A stretch of 37,195 nt of DNA from Symbiodinium natans (GCA_905221605.1 CAJNDS010002191.1:37501-74695); one strand, 5' to 3'; shown: positions 1 to 12,569, numbered from the stretch's first letter. Made by a program: numbers and translations. Notes: a model not told the origin generated them from the sequence alone.

Positions 1-57
1 TATTTGTGTATACGTACATGTGTGTGTGTGTGTTTTTTTTACGCGGTGTGCGTGTAT

Positions 58-65
<8 letters not shown>

Positions 66-98
<33 letters not shown>
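66..98. repeat. (TA)n microsatellite
   Basis: An uninterrupted run of alternating T and A, preceded by GT-rich and TTTT-rich sequence from about position 20. The first 220 bases are simple sequence. The open frame that crosses it translates to Tyr/Ile alternation and is not a gene. Confidence 0.95.
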
Positions 99-102
<4 letters not shown>

Positions 103-1045
103 GCTATATCTGCGTACATCTATATCACTATATCTATATCTACGTCTATAGACGCGCGTACATATATGTAACGCATCAGGCTTTGACAACTAGGTTTCCT
201 GCGCGTGCGACAAACTGAACACAGCTCAATCCGAACCGACCCACACAGGATCTGACATGATCAAGCATCCTCCTGGCAACACCACTCGCGCTGCTTTGGA
301 GTCCACAGCTGGTAGTTTGCCTGGTGGCAAGTCCAGGTCCTTAGTGAATGCAGGGGTTGCAAAGACCCCTCGAGGAAGATGCAACAGCAAACCCGTCTCC
401 CGTCTCCGATCTTTTCGATGCAAGCTGCTCGCGGCCCGTGTCTTGCCCAAGATGCCTCGCTCAGCGTTTTGGAGGCTTTGCATCGTGTCAACCGAAGAGT
501 TCAGCACTCAGGGCTTCATCACAACCGAACGGAGCTGGCGGCCAGGTAGCGGAGGTCCTCCGTGTGTAACCTCAACTTGCCAGTGTTAAAGCTCGACTCC
601 CAGATTACCTTGGTTTCCTAGTTGGCTAATGTTCTTATGGCATCTTATGGCCAAGCCGCCGCGTTGCGTAGGTCAGTCACCAGGTTCAATTGGTGCGATG
701 TCCCAGCCACGTACACAACCAACAGAATCAGCGCCACAGCTGTAAGCAGCATGGCCCCAAGCAGGAAGCGACGACGCCAGCCCTTGCAAAAGCCAACTCT
801 CTCAGTCGCATAGTCTCTCATATCTCCTCGAAAAACTTCGTAAAATGTTTCACATGTGGTTGGCCTTCAGACCGGTCTCAGAATCCTCGGTCGATCCTGA
901 CCACGAGCGCATCGCCTGAGACTTCGCCACAGTTGCAGGGCATCACTGCACGTAGCACTGTCCTCGCGGCATACAAAAATCTGCGGAACCATCTTTTCAA
1001 CCCCAAAACGCGGACCAGGAACACAGGTTCCCATGGCTGGCTGAC

Positions 1046-1174
1046 CTTGGCAAGGACTCTCAGGCTCTCAAACTGCCTCTCTCCCTCTCTCCCTCTGTTG
1101 GCGAATTGTTTTTTTGTTGCCAGCCGGCCCATTTCATCGCGGAGCTGGGCTTCCAAGTCATCGTTCTCCACGTC
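1046..1174 (-). CDS. Probable internal exon, charged coiled-coil-like protein
   Basis: This is a 43-codon open stretch. On the minus strand it is preceded by an AG|G acceptor and followed by an AAG|GTCAGC donor, both in phase 0. The translation is charged and heptad-like: it begins DVENDDLEAQLRDEMGRLAT, followed by a Lys/Arg/Glu-rich second half ending near SLRVLAK. No enzyme family is recognised. The parent gene was not reconstructed; partner exons may lie within 1.2-2.0 kb (upstream) or to the left of position 1046. The exon is supported by frame, phase and composition only. Confidence 0.45.
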
Positions 1175-1182
1175 CTCTTCAC

Positions 1183-1204
1183 GCACACACACACACACAC
1201 ACAC
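1183..1204. repeat. (CA)n microsatellite
   Basis: Alternating C and A over about 22 bases, just upstream (minus-strand sense) of the coiled-coil-like exon. It probably lies in the intron before it. Confidence 0.9.
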
Positions 1205-1657
1205 AAGTCTTTAAAGTCACACTTCGGTGAATGGCATCGGCCTTGCCATGCAGCACCTCGGAGACCCGGAGACCCGGAACAGGACAAGGCGTGCTTGCAG
1301 AAACGTCTCGGCGCAGCGCTTGACCACCCATTTGCTTTATGAGCTTCAGGAACTTGAAGGTGGCCGTAGCCCTGATGCTTCATGCGGCACACTACGCAAC
1401 TTGGCCGCCAAGGGTTTGTTGAAGTTTCAAGCGCTCCTCTTCGCATCTTCCTGGCGATTCTGCCGGCGGAGGAGCCACGGCGATCCTCCAAGCAACACAA
1501 CTTGAAGCTGAAAGGGTGCTGCTGGGAAGCCGAAAATCCGGCACAACATGCAAAGGGCCAAAGAAGCTGTATGTCCCCATCCTGGGTTTTCTTCTCCGGC
1601 TGCGAAAGCCTCCAAGCCCTCAGGGACGTAGCGCAATGACAGCAGGTAAGGGTGGAG

Positions 1658-2005
1658 TCACGGCGTCGCTTTCTCGACCCGACGCCGACTGACTGAGGTC
1701 TCATCAGCACTGCTGCTTTCATCAGGGGTCGGATCATGCAAACCTGCACATGCAGTCGAGATCGAATTGGTCGAATCAACACCCGTGAACATGCTCACGT
1801 ACTTGCATGGTCGGTCCCACTTATCTGCAGCGAAGCAGCCCAGCATGTTGATCTCACGGCTGGAACGCAGGCTTGTCAAGCGAACAGCTCCAGCCGAAAC
1901 ATGTGCGGGCTTGCTGACGTTGAGGGCACGGGCACACAAAATGGCCTGTGGATGGCTGCACAAGACATAATTCACCCAAGTTCCCAGATTTATTTTGATG
2001 CCCAT
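1658..2005 (-). other. Open frame downstream of the CRAL-TRIO gene, coding status unclear
   Basis: A 115-codon frame on the minus strand with a Ser/Glu/Arg-rich C-terminus (ends RRRVEKATP). It lies just past the end of the CRAL-TRIO gene. It could be a separate small gene, a 3' exon of that gene, or an open 3' UTR. No domain is recognised. It is recorded because its composition is more protein-like than most chance frames here. Confidence 0.2.
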
Positions 2006-2036
2006 CTCATGTTGGACAGCTTGTCTGCTTAAGTTG

Positions 2037-3154
2037 CTACACGTCGCTGCCGTCTACGCTTGCCGCGAGAGGCCGCCTTCTCGAGCAGCGCCTCCAACAT
2101 GGTTTGCAACATGATCTCGGGGCATTAAATTCAGCTGGGCTCTCTTGTGGAGCACCAGTGTGAGCACCAGTCGGTGGTTTTGCATGTGGTCCATCTTCTA
2201 TATCCTCACAACGCGGCAGGCGGAGTAGTGGCAGGATTGTGCTGGGGCTGCTTGCAATATCATCCGCAGAGTGTTTCCCGAAGTTGCTATTCAGCATCCC
2301 ATTCACGCAGCCTCCATGCGCATCACAGGTACAAGCGCCTCCCAGAAAGCTAGGCAGGTGCTCGGCATTCAGAAGTTGTTGCGCATATGGGCAGAGATGT
2401 GGTTCATCATCTGCTTTAACAGCCTGGCGATGTACCCAAATCTTCGACAACATCTTCTGGCTCATGATCTTCGACGCAATCGCAAAGGCAAGGCTCATCC
2501 ACGTCGGCGTGTTGAAAAAGATTGCTCTTCCCAAGAATTGTGGCCTCAGCCACTCGTTCATCTTCGAGGTTTTGCCCAGAACCCTGAAGAATCTGCGGTC
2601 TTGCGACATGGCAGCCGCGGCAAAGTCTTGCAGAGTGATCTGCTTAACGAAGTAACCTCTCTTTCGCGTTGCGGCATCACAGAACTGCCAGGCGCACTCA
2701 CTGAGATAGGTCAACCACACCTCAACTTTCTCTTCGCCCAGCATGTCCAGCATCGGACTCTGGTTTGACTGACCAGCCCGTATGATAAAGATTGGGTCGC
2801 TGAACTTCGTGGTGAAGTGGAACCCCGAGACCAGCATGGTTTGAAGCACCTGCACGTCTCCCATGGACAAGCCGGGCGGCAAGCTCCGCATTTTTGCTGC
2901 CTCTACCAATTCGCGGTGCTCGTTTCGCCATGCAATGGCCCTCCGAGCAGCATCAGCTGCTTCAGCGGGTCGGGACTCGAAGCTCAGGACGTAGCGAAGG
3001 AGCCAAACATCATCTAGCTCCGCCTCCGTCACCACCTCCGGCCCCAGCTGGCTGCGAAGGCTCTCAATCTGCCCTCCCTTTTGTGAGAGGAGGCTGGCGA
3101 GATCCACGCGATGTGTGGCGTTGATCCATGCCATCCGGACGCGTTTCAAGCTGC
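2037..3154 (-). CDS. CRAL-TRIO (SEC14-like) lipid-binding domain protein, 3' part of gene
   Basis: Family role: SEC14/CRAL-TRIO proteins bind and transfer phosphatidylinositol and other hydrophobic ligands between membranes. The main exon is open from a likely AG|G acceptor at 3155-3156. The N-terminal helical part shows the family pattern (LLRYVLSFESRPAEAADAAR, then AIAWRNEHRE, equivalent to 'LLRFLRAR...WR'). The body then contains FVKQITLQDF, a membrane-gate-like stretch (IFFNTPTWMSLAFAIASKIM), and the closing motif HLPSFLGGACTCDAHGGC, typical of SEC14 relatives ending 'LP..yGG'. Upstream exons are not resolved; the open frame runs to 3386 but that part looks intronic. The direct stop is at 2037. 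A spliced alternative using an AG before position 2113 would instead end in a basic tail (LLEKAASRGKRRRQRRVAT) with its stop at 2029. Family assignment is good; the termini are uncertain. Confidence 0.8.
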
Positions 3155-3520
3155 CTAGTGACTCAGATTTCAAGCCTTGCCGCGTGTGAGTGCATGTTAA
3201 AGTCATGAAGAAACCACTCCGAAAAGAAGTGACCGGATTGCACTCGCCCTTCCTTCTTGAAGAGTACTTGTCTTGTGAGCGCCTACTTATTTCTGCTAGG
3301 AATCTGTCTGCCACCTTCCACATAATCAAAGCATCAAAGCTGCATGAAACTGACTCACAGTATGCGCCAAGCAATGATACACACATATGCTACAGACATG
3401 AGGAAACATAGGCCGCTGGCAGTCACCACGCCACCGCGCACACTCGAACTTGCAAGCGCTCGGCCAACAGTTCCTCGCCGGGCACCTGGGACCGGACGTA
3501 GATCCATCGAACATGAAAGA

Positions 3521-3527
3521 GTATATT

Positions 3528-3560
<33 letters not shown>

Positions 3561-3564
3561 TCTA

Positions 3565-3603
<39 letters not shown>

Positions 3604-3620
3604 TGTAGATACCACATAAG

Positions 3621-3653
<33 letters not shown>

Positions 3654-3740
3654 CTCTATATAATATAATATAATATAATATAATATAATATAATATAATA
3701 TAATATATATATATATATAGATATATATACTATATATCAA
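3521..3740. repeat. Compound AT/GT microsatellite with a (TAATA)9 block
   Basis: The block contains (TA)n, (GT)n and (TA)n runs, then a pure pentanucleotide array TAATA from 3661 to 3705 (nine copies), then more (TA)n. No gene content. It separates the CRAL-TRIO gene from the next stretch. Confidence 0.95.
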
Positions 3741-3749
3741 ATACTGTGT

Positions 3750-5445
3750 GTATATATGTGTACCTTCATATGTACATCATCTCTATACTATACTCAGGAA
3801 GCAACAACCCTGGAACATTCTGAAATTTGGAAGATCACGCCTCTCTGGGCACGTCCTGTCCAGCCGCTTTGTTCCTTGGTCCTGCGCAATGACTTGAGTT
3901 CCGATTCACATTCGATGGCAGTGAGCCTCATCCAAACTAGAATTAAGCAAACCGACCACATTATTACATGATTATTGTTCATTCTATGACTATAATTGGT
4001 ATACTCGTATACATGTATGGTTCTTGTTATATGCTTGGATGCAACTCTGTGCCAGTGGGCGCCGGGCCATGGTACCCTGAAAGAGCGAACATATTTCAAC
4101 AGCGCGGTTGTCTGGAAACGTCTGTGTGAAACGCCGTTTCCGCCAAAAAAAAGGGGCTGCATCCTTCCAGAGTACAGCATGAAAGGGAAAACACCTTTCT
4201 CTCCCCTCGTTCGCATTCCACGTTTGGAGGGGTTCGAATCCAGGCTGGAGATGGTGACATATGTTCTGAAGCATCGGATTTCTGACTACAACTTCGAATC
4301 TCCACCCTTTTGGCAAGTCTTGCAAGCCAGTTGCTACTTCTAGTCTGGCACGGGTAATTACCGAATTGTCGAACGGTGCAATATGCTACATCGCAAAAGC
4401 TCGCACTTCCTTGAGGGAGGACTGTGGTGGCCACTAATGTGAAAATAATGGGTGGTGCACCAAGGCTTATCTTAGCAGATCCTCAATTGAGAAGCAAGCT
4501 CCAAAATTTAAGCACGCTGCCTGTCTGCAGAATACTCTTCCATAGGTGAAACAGCTTCAACAAAGATGAATGCATCAAGTGCTCAATGCTCTGCTGGCTC
4601 TGCTCAAACCTGGCCATGCGGGAGCCTCGCGCAACAGCATCAGCAAGCATGCATCAAGTCCCGGGTTTCACATGAAGAAAGCTCGACAACCCCAAATTCC
4701 CCACAGCAGCTTGTCTTGTGTGCAAGCAGCATGGGCTGCTCGTGGTAGTCCGAGAACTGCTTGCCCTGCCCAAGTGCAGTGAAGAACGGCGGCTTGTCCT
4801 CAGCGACAGTGCTTTCGTCGACGTCCTGTGGTCCTCCCGTAATCCTTGTAAAGGATATGTTTCACTCACTCTCAGCTTGGAACCCGGATTTTCGGCAGCT
4901 CCACATAATCACCCCGCAGGCTGAGTGGGCGTTCTTTGTATGGAAGGCCCCTCAGCTAGAAATGTTTGATCGGAATAAGCAGACACACGCACCTCGCACA
5001 CGTGCCATGTCGAATTCCCCAAGAGACTGAGACCAGTGCACATGGACGCTAACAGGGCTGTGCCTGTCTTTGACGCTTCCAGGCGCCATAAAATCCACCG
5101 GAGAGGAGCGTGCTAGCTTCGAGATCCTCTCCTGCCCCATGGGTCTATGAGAAATGGAGAATGGAGAGAGGCAAGGCCCTGCTGGGAAGTAGGACGCACG
5201 GCCAGTGCAGCTAGTGAATTGTCCTGCATCCGTCGATCGGCCTCTACTGCATCGTAAGGTGAAGAGGCCTGGATGGTTCCTCGCCAATGACATCTCTGCA
5301 TGTTGCGAAGAGAAACCGGAGAAAAAAACAAAGCTAGTCTCACGCGCTGATGCCGCTGCGTGGCTGTATGTGTTCGCCGCCTTGATATTGGCCTGAAGCT
5401 CATCGGCACATACAAGGCTCCCGGGTGCTGTCCCAATGCACGGAG
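3750..5445. other. No confidently recognised gene
   Basis: Several short open frames on both strands overlap one another and none shows a recognisable domain or consistent splice phase. I see no RNA gene or repeat. 5' exons of the CRAL-TRIO gene could lie here but were not identified. Confidence 0.4.
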
Positions 5446-6186
5446 TCAACCGGGGCTGCTGGCAACTTCAATCTGCTCCCTGGACCTGAAGGGCCCCTGA
5501 ACCTTGCGCAAGTGGCCTCGGAGCAACGGATGAAGCTCCGAGGTCTTCACAGGGGACTTTCTTTGCTGCAGACTTGGTAAGGCACACTCATGGCACTTTC
5601 TTTGGGCATCCTTTTTAAGCTCAGGGCCGGTGCTGGCAGTTCGAGAAAAGAAAGGGGCTCGCTCTGGCAGCTCCTGGGGTGGAATGACAACAATCCTACA
5701 AGGCCTACATTGGGCCTGCATGCCACTTCACATGTCGCGGTGTGAGGACTGACTGGACTTCGTGGCCTGGGGTGGCGCCCCCAAGTCGTGCCCAAGCTTC
5801 TCTGCCTGCAAAGGCAACGAGGCTGCCACATTCCAATTGCATGCACATGTCATCTACAGAACATTAACATATATCTGATATATCTCAACATCGTCCGGCT
5901 TCAACATGACTTTGCACATACTTGCAATGTCCACCCAAATAGGCTGAAGCTGAGCCGAGCCTGCGATGCACCGTAGCTTGTGGATCCCTTTGGCGACGGC
6001 AACTTGTGGTGGCGTGGCCTGCGCGGTTTCATGCAGCATGCCGCAGTCAGTCGTCGCAAGCAATATCCCGCAACTCTGGGAGCCTGACCTTCTCAAGGCT
6101 TTCGGCAGTTGGACCTTTAACATGGCTTTTGACATCTTCCATAAACAATGGTCAGTCTTCATTGATACCATGCAAAATTCAAGCAC
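5446..6186 (-). other. Two coding-like segments, unidentified
   Basis: Minus-strand frames at 5446-5721 (contains CRIVVIPPQELPERAPFFSR and a basic C-terminal half) and 5854-6186 (contains VAVAKGIHKLRCIAGSAQLQ and PIWVDIASMCKVMLKPDD) have protein-like composition. The plus strand of the second segment is also open (SVVASNIPQLWEPDLLKAFG), so the strand is not certain. No splice-phase link between the two was established and no family is recognised. Confidence 0.25.
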
Positions 6187-6837
6187 AGGGCAAGCCTTCA
6201 GACTAGTCTTCAGACTTCTTCAGTCTGCAACATTCTGCAACCAAGTAGCCCTACATGCATCTCGGAGGTGGTCTTCAATGGGCTTTTCGAAGGCTTTGGG
6301 CAGGAGGTCGCTGTAGGGCGGATTGTACACTCCTGGCTTTGGGACTTTGAGGATTTTAGGACTGTTGCAAGCGGAATGAGCTTGAGGCCAAGTTAGCCCT
6401 GCCTGGGATACTGCTGGTGCTCATCAGGTGGTGCCTTTCACGCGGGCATCATCGGGGTTGCACGCTCGGCACATGTGCGGCTGAGAGGCAGGTCACCCGC
6501 AAGGTTGTCAAACCTTGGCACGTCACTGGAATGTGGGCGGCGGGGTGGGGGGAGGCGGGGGGTGAACGGCTGAGTGCACCGAGGAAACTGACTTAAGAAC
6601 AACAAAGTAAAGTAGATGCCGTGTTGACTTCAAGGAGCTCCTCTCGAACTTTCACCTCCTCCTCCATCTTGGCTGCATGAAGCTTCTCCTTCGGTGCTCG
6701 CAACGCCATGCAATGCTGCAGCTCTTGTGGTTTTGGACCCACTCCCTTCGACCGGTATTCTCAGACATGCGCAGCATTTCATCATCGGTCCTTGTGCTCT
6801 GCAGATAAGAAGTCCTGCGTCCACTTTCCTCGCTGTT

Positions 6838-7775
6838 CTACCTGCGCTTGTGCTCTGGCAGGTTCTGGTGCTGCTGCAGTACGGCCAGAGATTTCAAAGA
6901 CCGCGAAACCTTCACCAGGTAGTCCCTGCGCATGTAGAAGTCGTGGACGTGTAGTCGGCTCCACCATCCCCGCCAAAGGCGTTGAATCGTGCAGGCCTGA
7001 GCACTCCTCTGTGTATGCACGTCCGAAATTTCCTGGGGGGCCGCCAGCTCTGAGCAGCAGGCACAGTGGTGGAAGAAGTGTAGCTGCAGCTTGTTTGTAC
7101 CTTGCCGTGCGCCAGCCACAGAGTGGCAGGGTCAACACAATGTTAGCACCGCAACTGTTAGGAATTCGAGAATGACAATGAGGTGCATCCCAGCGGCGCT
7201 CGATGCTGACAGATTTAGCCCGCCTCCTCCCTAAACATCCTCGGATAATCCGCTGGATGAGTTGAGCCTGCCAGGGCAAAGCTTCAGTGAGCTTTGTCAG
7301 GAACACATCTCTTGAGCTGACATGAGCTGACCCAGTGCCACGGCAGATGCACCGCAGATTTGCCGAGCGTCTGCAGCCACCACAGCGTGGTAGACACTCC
7401 GAATCTGTGAGGCTCGGTGCACGGACTGGATCTTCGTGACAGCTGCCACCTCGCAGCGCTCGAAACCCCAACGATCGGGCAACTGATGCGACACATCAGC
7501 TCGCAAGGCCAGCGCCTCAGTCGGAAGGGCATCATTCGCTTCCTGCGCTGCGGCGAAGAGCTTCTTCGCAACCTTCTGTGGCTGAGGCAGTCATGCTTCA
7601 AATTTCTGCAAGACGTGCGAACTGCCTCATCCATCTTTCCTTGCATGAGGAAGAAGTGCGCCATACCTTGCTTGAAGCAGAACCGAAGCTCTTCGTCATT
7701 GGCAGTGGCTGCCTCGGCCTCCTTGTCACCGCGCACCTCTTGGCATAACCTGTCCGAGCTTTTGTGCCCGAGTCT
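6838..7775 (-). CDS. IQ-motif protein with TPR-like helix, four-exon model
   Basis: IQ motifs bind calmodulin or related EF-hand proteins. The model is minus-strand exons about 7775-7623, 7575-7318, 7267-7211 and 6996-6838, and the phases agree. Exon 1 carries a TPR-like helix pair (LRFCFKQGMAHFFLMQGKMD). Exon 2 continues KVAKKLFAAAQEANDALPTE and contains the first IQ-like motif (TKIQSVHRASQIRSVYHAVV). Exon 3 holds a second (LIQRIIRGCLGRRRAKS). Exon 4 holds a third (TIQRLWRGWWSRLHVHDF), then a helical, Lys-rich end and a TAG stop. The exon 2/3 junction needs a GC donor (TCA|GCTCAA with CAG|GCTCAA); the others are GT-AG. The 5' end is not resolved: a stop closes the frame at 7776-7778 and upstream exons probably exist. 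Likely a cytoskeletal or signalling scaffold, but the function is inferred only from motifs. Confidence 0.6.
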
Positions 7776-7779
7776 TTAG

Positions 7780-9050
7780 GGGCCTGTTTGGCTTCGAGTA
7801 GTGCATGTGGATGTGCCTCGCCGCTCGAAGCACCTCGTGCGGTCCCTAGGTCTGGCAAAGCGCAGAGCCTTAAATGGCTGCGAGCAGCAAAAGCGGCTAT
7901 TCGGAGGCTGAGCCGGCCATGAAGTCCAGGAAGTCCTCACATCGCAACATGTGAAGTGGGCGCAGACACGTCCTCCAACCCTGGCCACCACCAGAAAGGC
8001 CGTGCCTTAGAAGCAGTAGGAGATATTTCTGAGTCATTCATATCATGAATGAACGTTGTCTGAAGCCTCACCGCAGCTTGAGTGCCGGCGCTCTTCTCCT
8101 TTGCACATTACCCCAACTCTAGGCTGCACTGCGTAGGGGGGCGGCTGCTCGAGCAAACGCCGTGTCAGAAGCGATCCCAGCCCTGAAGGGCATGAGGCTG
8201 AGACTGGTCGGAGGCATGCCATGAGGGGAAGATGAAATGCCTCCTCTTTCCTGGCCTGGAACCTCAGCGACTCGCTGGTTCCCACGGCCACGTCCTCTGC
8301 AGACTGGATACAGTAGCGGCTCAGCAGCGGAGAACAATAACTAGCAGAGGATGGCACTCCACATCTGGGACCTGGAACTGGGCTCAACACATCCCCTCAG
8401 ACCACTGGTCCTGCGAACAGCCCTCCCAGGGATGTGAAGATTCGCTGCGCAGCACCTGACTCGCATTCGTCAGCTGCACATGCAGACCCACATTTGCCCG
8501 ACCCAAACCCTGCAAACCCTGAGCATGCTGCGAAATGCTATGCTGGCCACTGTAGAGGGGAGCACCGCATGGGCTTCCAGCTCTTGCGCCTGTCTGTGCA
8601 GAACATCCCCCCCAAAACAGTGACGAAAATCATTTCTTAGCACATCTCTCAGTACCAGACAGCCAGTAGCAGGTGCCGGCTCTCAGTTCGTGTGAGGCTC
8701 AGGGCAGAGAGGTGCCCCAGCAGCGCCGGCCTGGAGAGGACGAGGGCAAGAGAGATAACTGATATAAATAAGAGACAGCTAGCGATGCAGTACCTTCCTT
8801 TTACCTACAGTACCTTTTCAGGGCCTCTTGAAGCTCCAATGCTCAAGTCTAAGATGTTCACGGCCTGGCCTCCCTTGGCACGTCGACGCAGGTTCCAGGG
8901 CTGTCACCAGGCTTACAATGTCCGGCTGCAGGGCAACTCCACCTACACATCCGACACAAACAGTCTTGCTTCAGGGCATCACTTCTCAGTCTTGCTGCAA
9001 GTTCGAGGTTGCTGCCCAAGTCATTGAGCAGCAGCAGTCCCTGCAAGAGG
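7780..9050. other. Unresolved stretch with one coding-like frame
   Basis: The minus-strand frame at 8043-8390 (contains SAEDVAVGTSESLRFQARKE) has moderate coding character, and a neighbouring minus frame around 8400-8600 is open and Gln/Gly-rich. I could not connect them by splice phase and recognise no family. Otherwise nothing distinct is seen. Confidence 0.2.
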
Positions 9051-9214
9051 CTACACTGCAAATGCGAACTGGTTGATGAGAGGCTGCACAAGCTCAGGTG
9101 GTTGAGGTCTTACGACTTGCCGATGCTTCCAGTTCGCATATTGCCCAAATTTCCTACACTGCTGCGAAAGCCAAGGGAGGTGCTCGTGAGCATCTGATAA
9201 CCCACATCCATTGA

Positions 9215-9706
9215 CCTTGTGCCACTGGCTGGCATCCACGCATGCGGTCAGTGCCGCATTCCAGCCAAGAATTGCATCCTGGCACAGTCGAAAGGTCCTG
9301 GAACACCCTCCTCTTCTTATCTCCTCCTTAATGCTACAACTTCTGATACGCTTGCTACGGATCCGTCGGTTTTGCCCTACCATCCCATGAACATTGAGTA
9401 CCGCTTCTTCAGCAGTTCCAGGTGCAGCCGCAGATGCCAGTGGTACTGTACAGACTGACGATGACCCATAATAATTACTGCATTTACTGCTCACTTTATC
9501 CGCTCTGGGGCGTTGCCGGCCTCCCCCGTGCAAGGAGCAATGCTCAGAGCCTCCACTGCCCACTGCCAGGTACCTCTCTGCATGACTTGGTGAAATGGAA
9601 CAGTTGCCCTCAAAGTCACTCCAATACAGAATCCGAGCCCACCAGCGGCAAACTTTAATAGAGGGCCCGACCCACTGAAGCGCAGCAGCTGATGAAGGAG
9701 TTCCAA
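9215..9706 (-). pseudogene. Pentatricopeptide-repeat-like segments, degenerate or intron-split
   Basis: PPR proteins bind organellar RNA and are abundant in dinoflagellates. Two pieces match the helical pattern in which 'N.AI.AC...G.W..AL' recurs: TLRATVPFHQVMQRGTWQWA (about 9540-9630) and LGWNAALTACVDASQWHKV (about 9220-9290). They lie in different frames and the spacer between them (around 9300-9500) is interrupted in both. This is therefore either several small exons whose junctions I could not place or a decayed copy. The larger single frame from 9836 to 9051 mixes real-looking and shadow sequence. Confidence 0.35.
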
Positions 9707-9839
9707 GCCTCAGAGCGAAACGCTTCCAGATCGCATGTGTTCGCAGCACGATGTTCTTCTTCACTGCTCCTACCGTCAGCCTATCGTGGCACTGAGCTGG
9801 GAGCAGCAGATGACGAATCTTTCTCAGGAACATCAAGCA

Positions 9840-11045
9840 GAAGAAGAGCCTGCGGACATTCCGCGCTATTTGCAGTTCGCCTGGTTTTCGCGTCTGCGAT
9901 CGTTTGAGGTTGCCAGCTTTTCCCGAGATTCTTACGTATTATGCTTGGAAAAGAGTTGAAGACAGTTTGCAAAGCGACTTGTGCTGAAAGGCTCACTTGA
10001 CATCTGCCTGCGTCCAGAGGCTGCCAACAGAACACGCGTCAACCTGTGACATCCGTCCCACAGGCTGGACAGCAAGGAGATCAAAGACGTTCAAAAAGAC
10101 TTGACCGGGATGCAAACTGAAACGGCATGGCTGACAGAATCGCCACGCATCCTCGTCTGACCTCATGGCTTCCACACGAGCGTCATGCAGTCTTATCAAG
10201 TGTGTTCGCTCAGCTTTGTGGTGTGCCAGGGCGAATCACAGCTGAGCTGCGAACCCATGCTTGCAAGGATCTCAACGGATCTGCAGGCAGAATCGTGCAA
10301 AAGATATCAAAACATAACATGTCGAGAGGTGCATCACTGCTGAGGAATTCAGGCCTGCTCCACTTCTTGGCAGCAAGGCAGGCTCGCTCTGCCTGGACCA
10401 CCCAGAATCCACCCCCGTACGCAACCTTAAACATCAAGCACAGCCACCGTCACAGCCGCTGCCGCATCCAGCTTGACATCGCCACTTCGAGCCACCTTCC
10501 CATCACCAAGGCTCGAACAGTCAGATGAGTCCGACCGGCCGGAAGACAACAAGTTTCCAGACCACACGCTGATGCCCTAATGACCTTGATTACAGCATCT
10601 GGAAACAGAGTCTGGGCAGCAAGCTTGGAAGAGCTGCAAAGTGTGATGCCAATACCTGGCCGTGATTGCCTTGAGGAGGGGAGGCGTGCAAGACCGGGCA
10701 AGCCTGCAAGCCTGAGAGACCCTGAATCTGGACCACAGGCTTCGGGGCGCACTGCATCTGGCCACTCGCATCTGCCAACGAAGTCCAGGCCTCATCCACA
10801 TGCATCACGATAGCACCCACAGAAGGCCCCACCATGCGCTCAAAGGCAGCGAGTCAGAGCGTGGTGTCTCTTTATCACAGACCCTATACCTCCTTGAAAC
10901 GCTGCGCTTGCTGGTAGCTCACAGCCCAAACTGGAACACTTCTTGGCTCTGAGCGCTAGCTGCCGCTAGCTCTAGAATGCACAAAACCTTTCGGGCGGGA
11001 ACTGCCCAAAATCACGACACTAGACACCTTCTAGACACTACATTC
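9840..11045. other. No confidently recognised gene
   Basis: Frames on both strands (for example plus 9735-9959 with EEEPADIPRYLQFAW, and minus 10590-10835) have some protein-like composition but no domain, no supporting splice pattern and opposite orientations. No RNA gene or repeat is seen. The last part is probably 3' flank of the thiazole synthase gene. Confidence 0.35.
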
Positions 11046-12468
<1,423 letters not shown>

Positions 12469-12469
12469 G

Positions 12470-12484
12470 GCTTAGGAGGTCAGG
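12470..12484 (-). promoter_or_regulatory. Candidate splice acceptor between riboswitch and THI4 ATG
   Basis: The minus-strand sequence CTGACCTCCTAAG|CCATG has a branch-point-like CTGAC, a short pyrimidine stretch and an AG (12471-12472) two bases before the start codon. Dinoflagellate mRNAs receive a 22-base spliced leader at such acceptors, so this could be the trans-splice site. The site is seen; its use is inferred. Confidence 0.35.
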
Positions 12485-12485
12485 C

Positions 12486-12569
12486 GGCCAAGTCCCTTCG
12501 CAGGAACTACCCTGATCAGGTTCGAACGGTTATCTCAGCGGAGCTGCAAGAGCTCGCACCCGCAAGGCC
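12486..12569 (-). promoter_or_regulatory. TPP riboswitch (THI element) upstream of THI4
   Basis: Read on the minus strand, the segment contains the conserved TPP-aptamer blocks in order. CGGGTGC (about 12557-12563) is the equivalent of the GGGGTGC block. Next is a small hairpin, GAGCT/AGCTC, around loop CTTGC (12541-12555), which is P3. GCTGAGA follows (12533-12539), then ACC and GAACCTGATC (12514-12523), then a short arm to CCTGCGAAGGGA (12493-12504). Flanking GGCC at 12566-12569 and 12486-12489 can pair as part of the closing P1 stem, with two U-U mismatches. GCTGAGA recognises the pyrimidine of TPP, and the CCTGCGAAGGGA side contacts the pyrophosphate. It ends about 25 bases before the THI4 start codon, on the same strand, and THI4 is a classic TPP-controlled gene. 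Both the motif order and the context support the call. Confidence 0.93.

Noticed and set aside
1060-1782. 240-codon minus-strand open frame
   Set aside because: It runs through a CA microsatellite (poly Cys-Val) and lies in a different frame from the better-bounded exon at 1046-1174.
6782-7471. 229-codon minus-strand frame taken as one exon
   Set aside because: Only its middle (the LIQRIIRGCLGRRRAKS motif) looks real. The flanks read through introns of the IQ-motif gene.
9735-9959. Plus-strand frame with EEEPADIPRYLQFAW
   Set aside because: The composition is attractive, but it is isolated, on the strand opposite to all recognised genes, with no start context or splice partner. Left unannotated as a gene.
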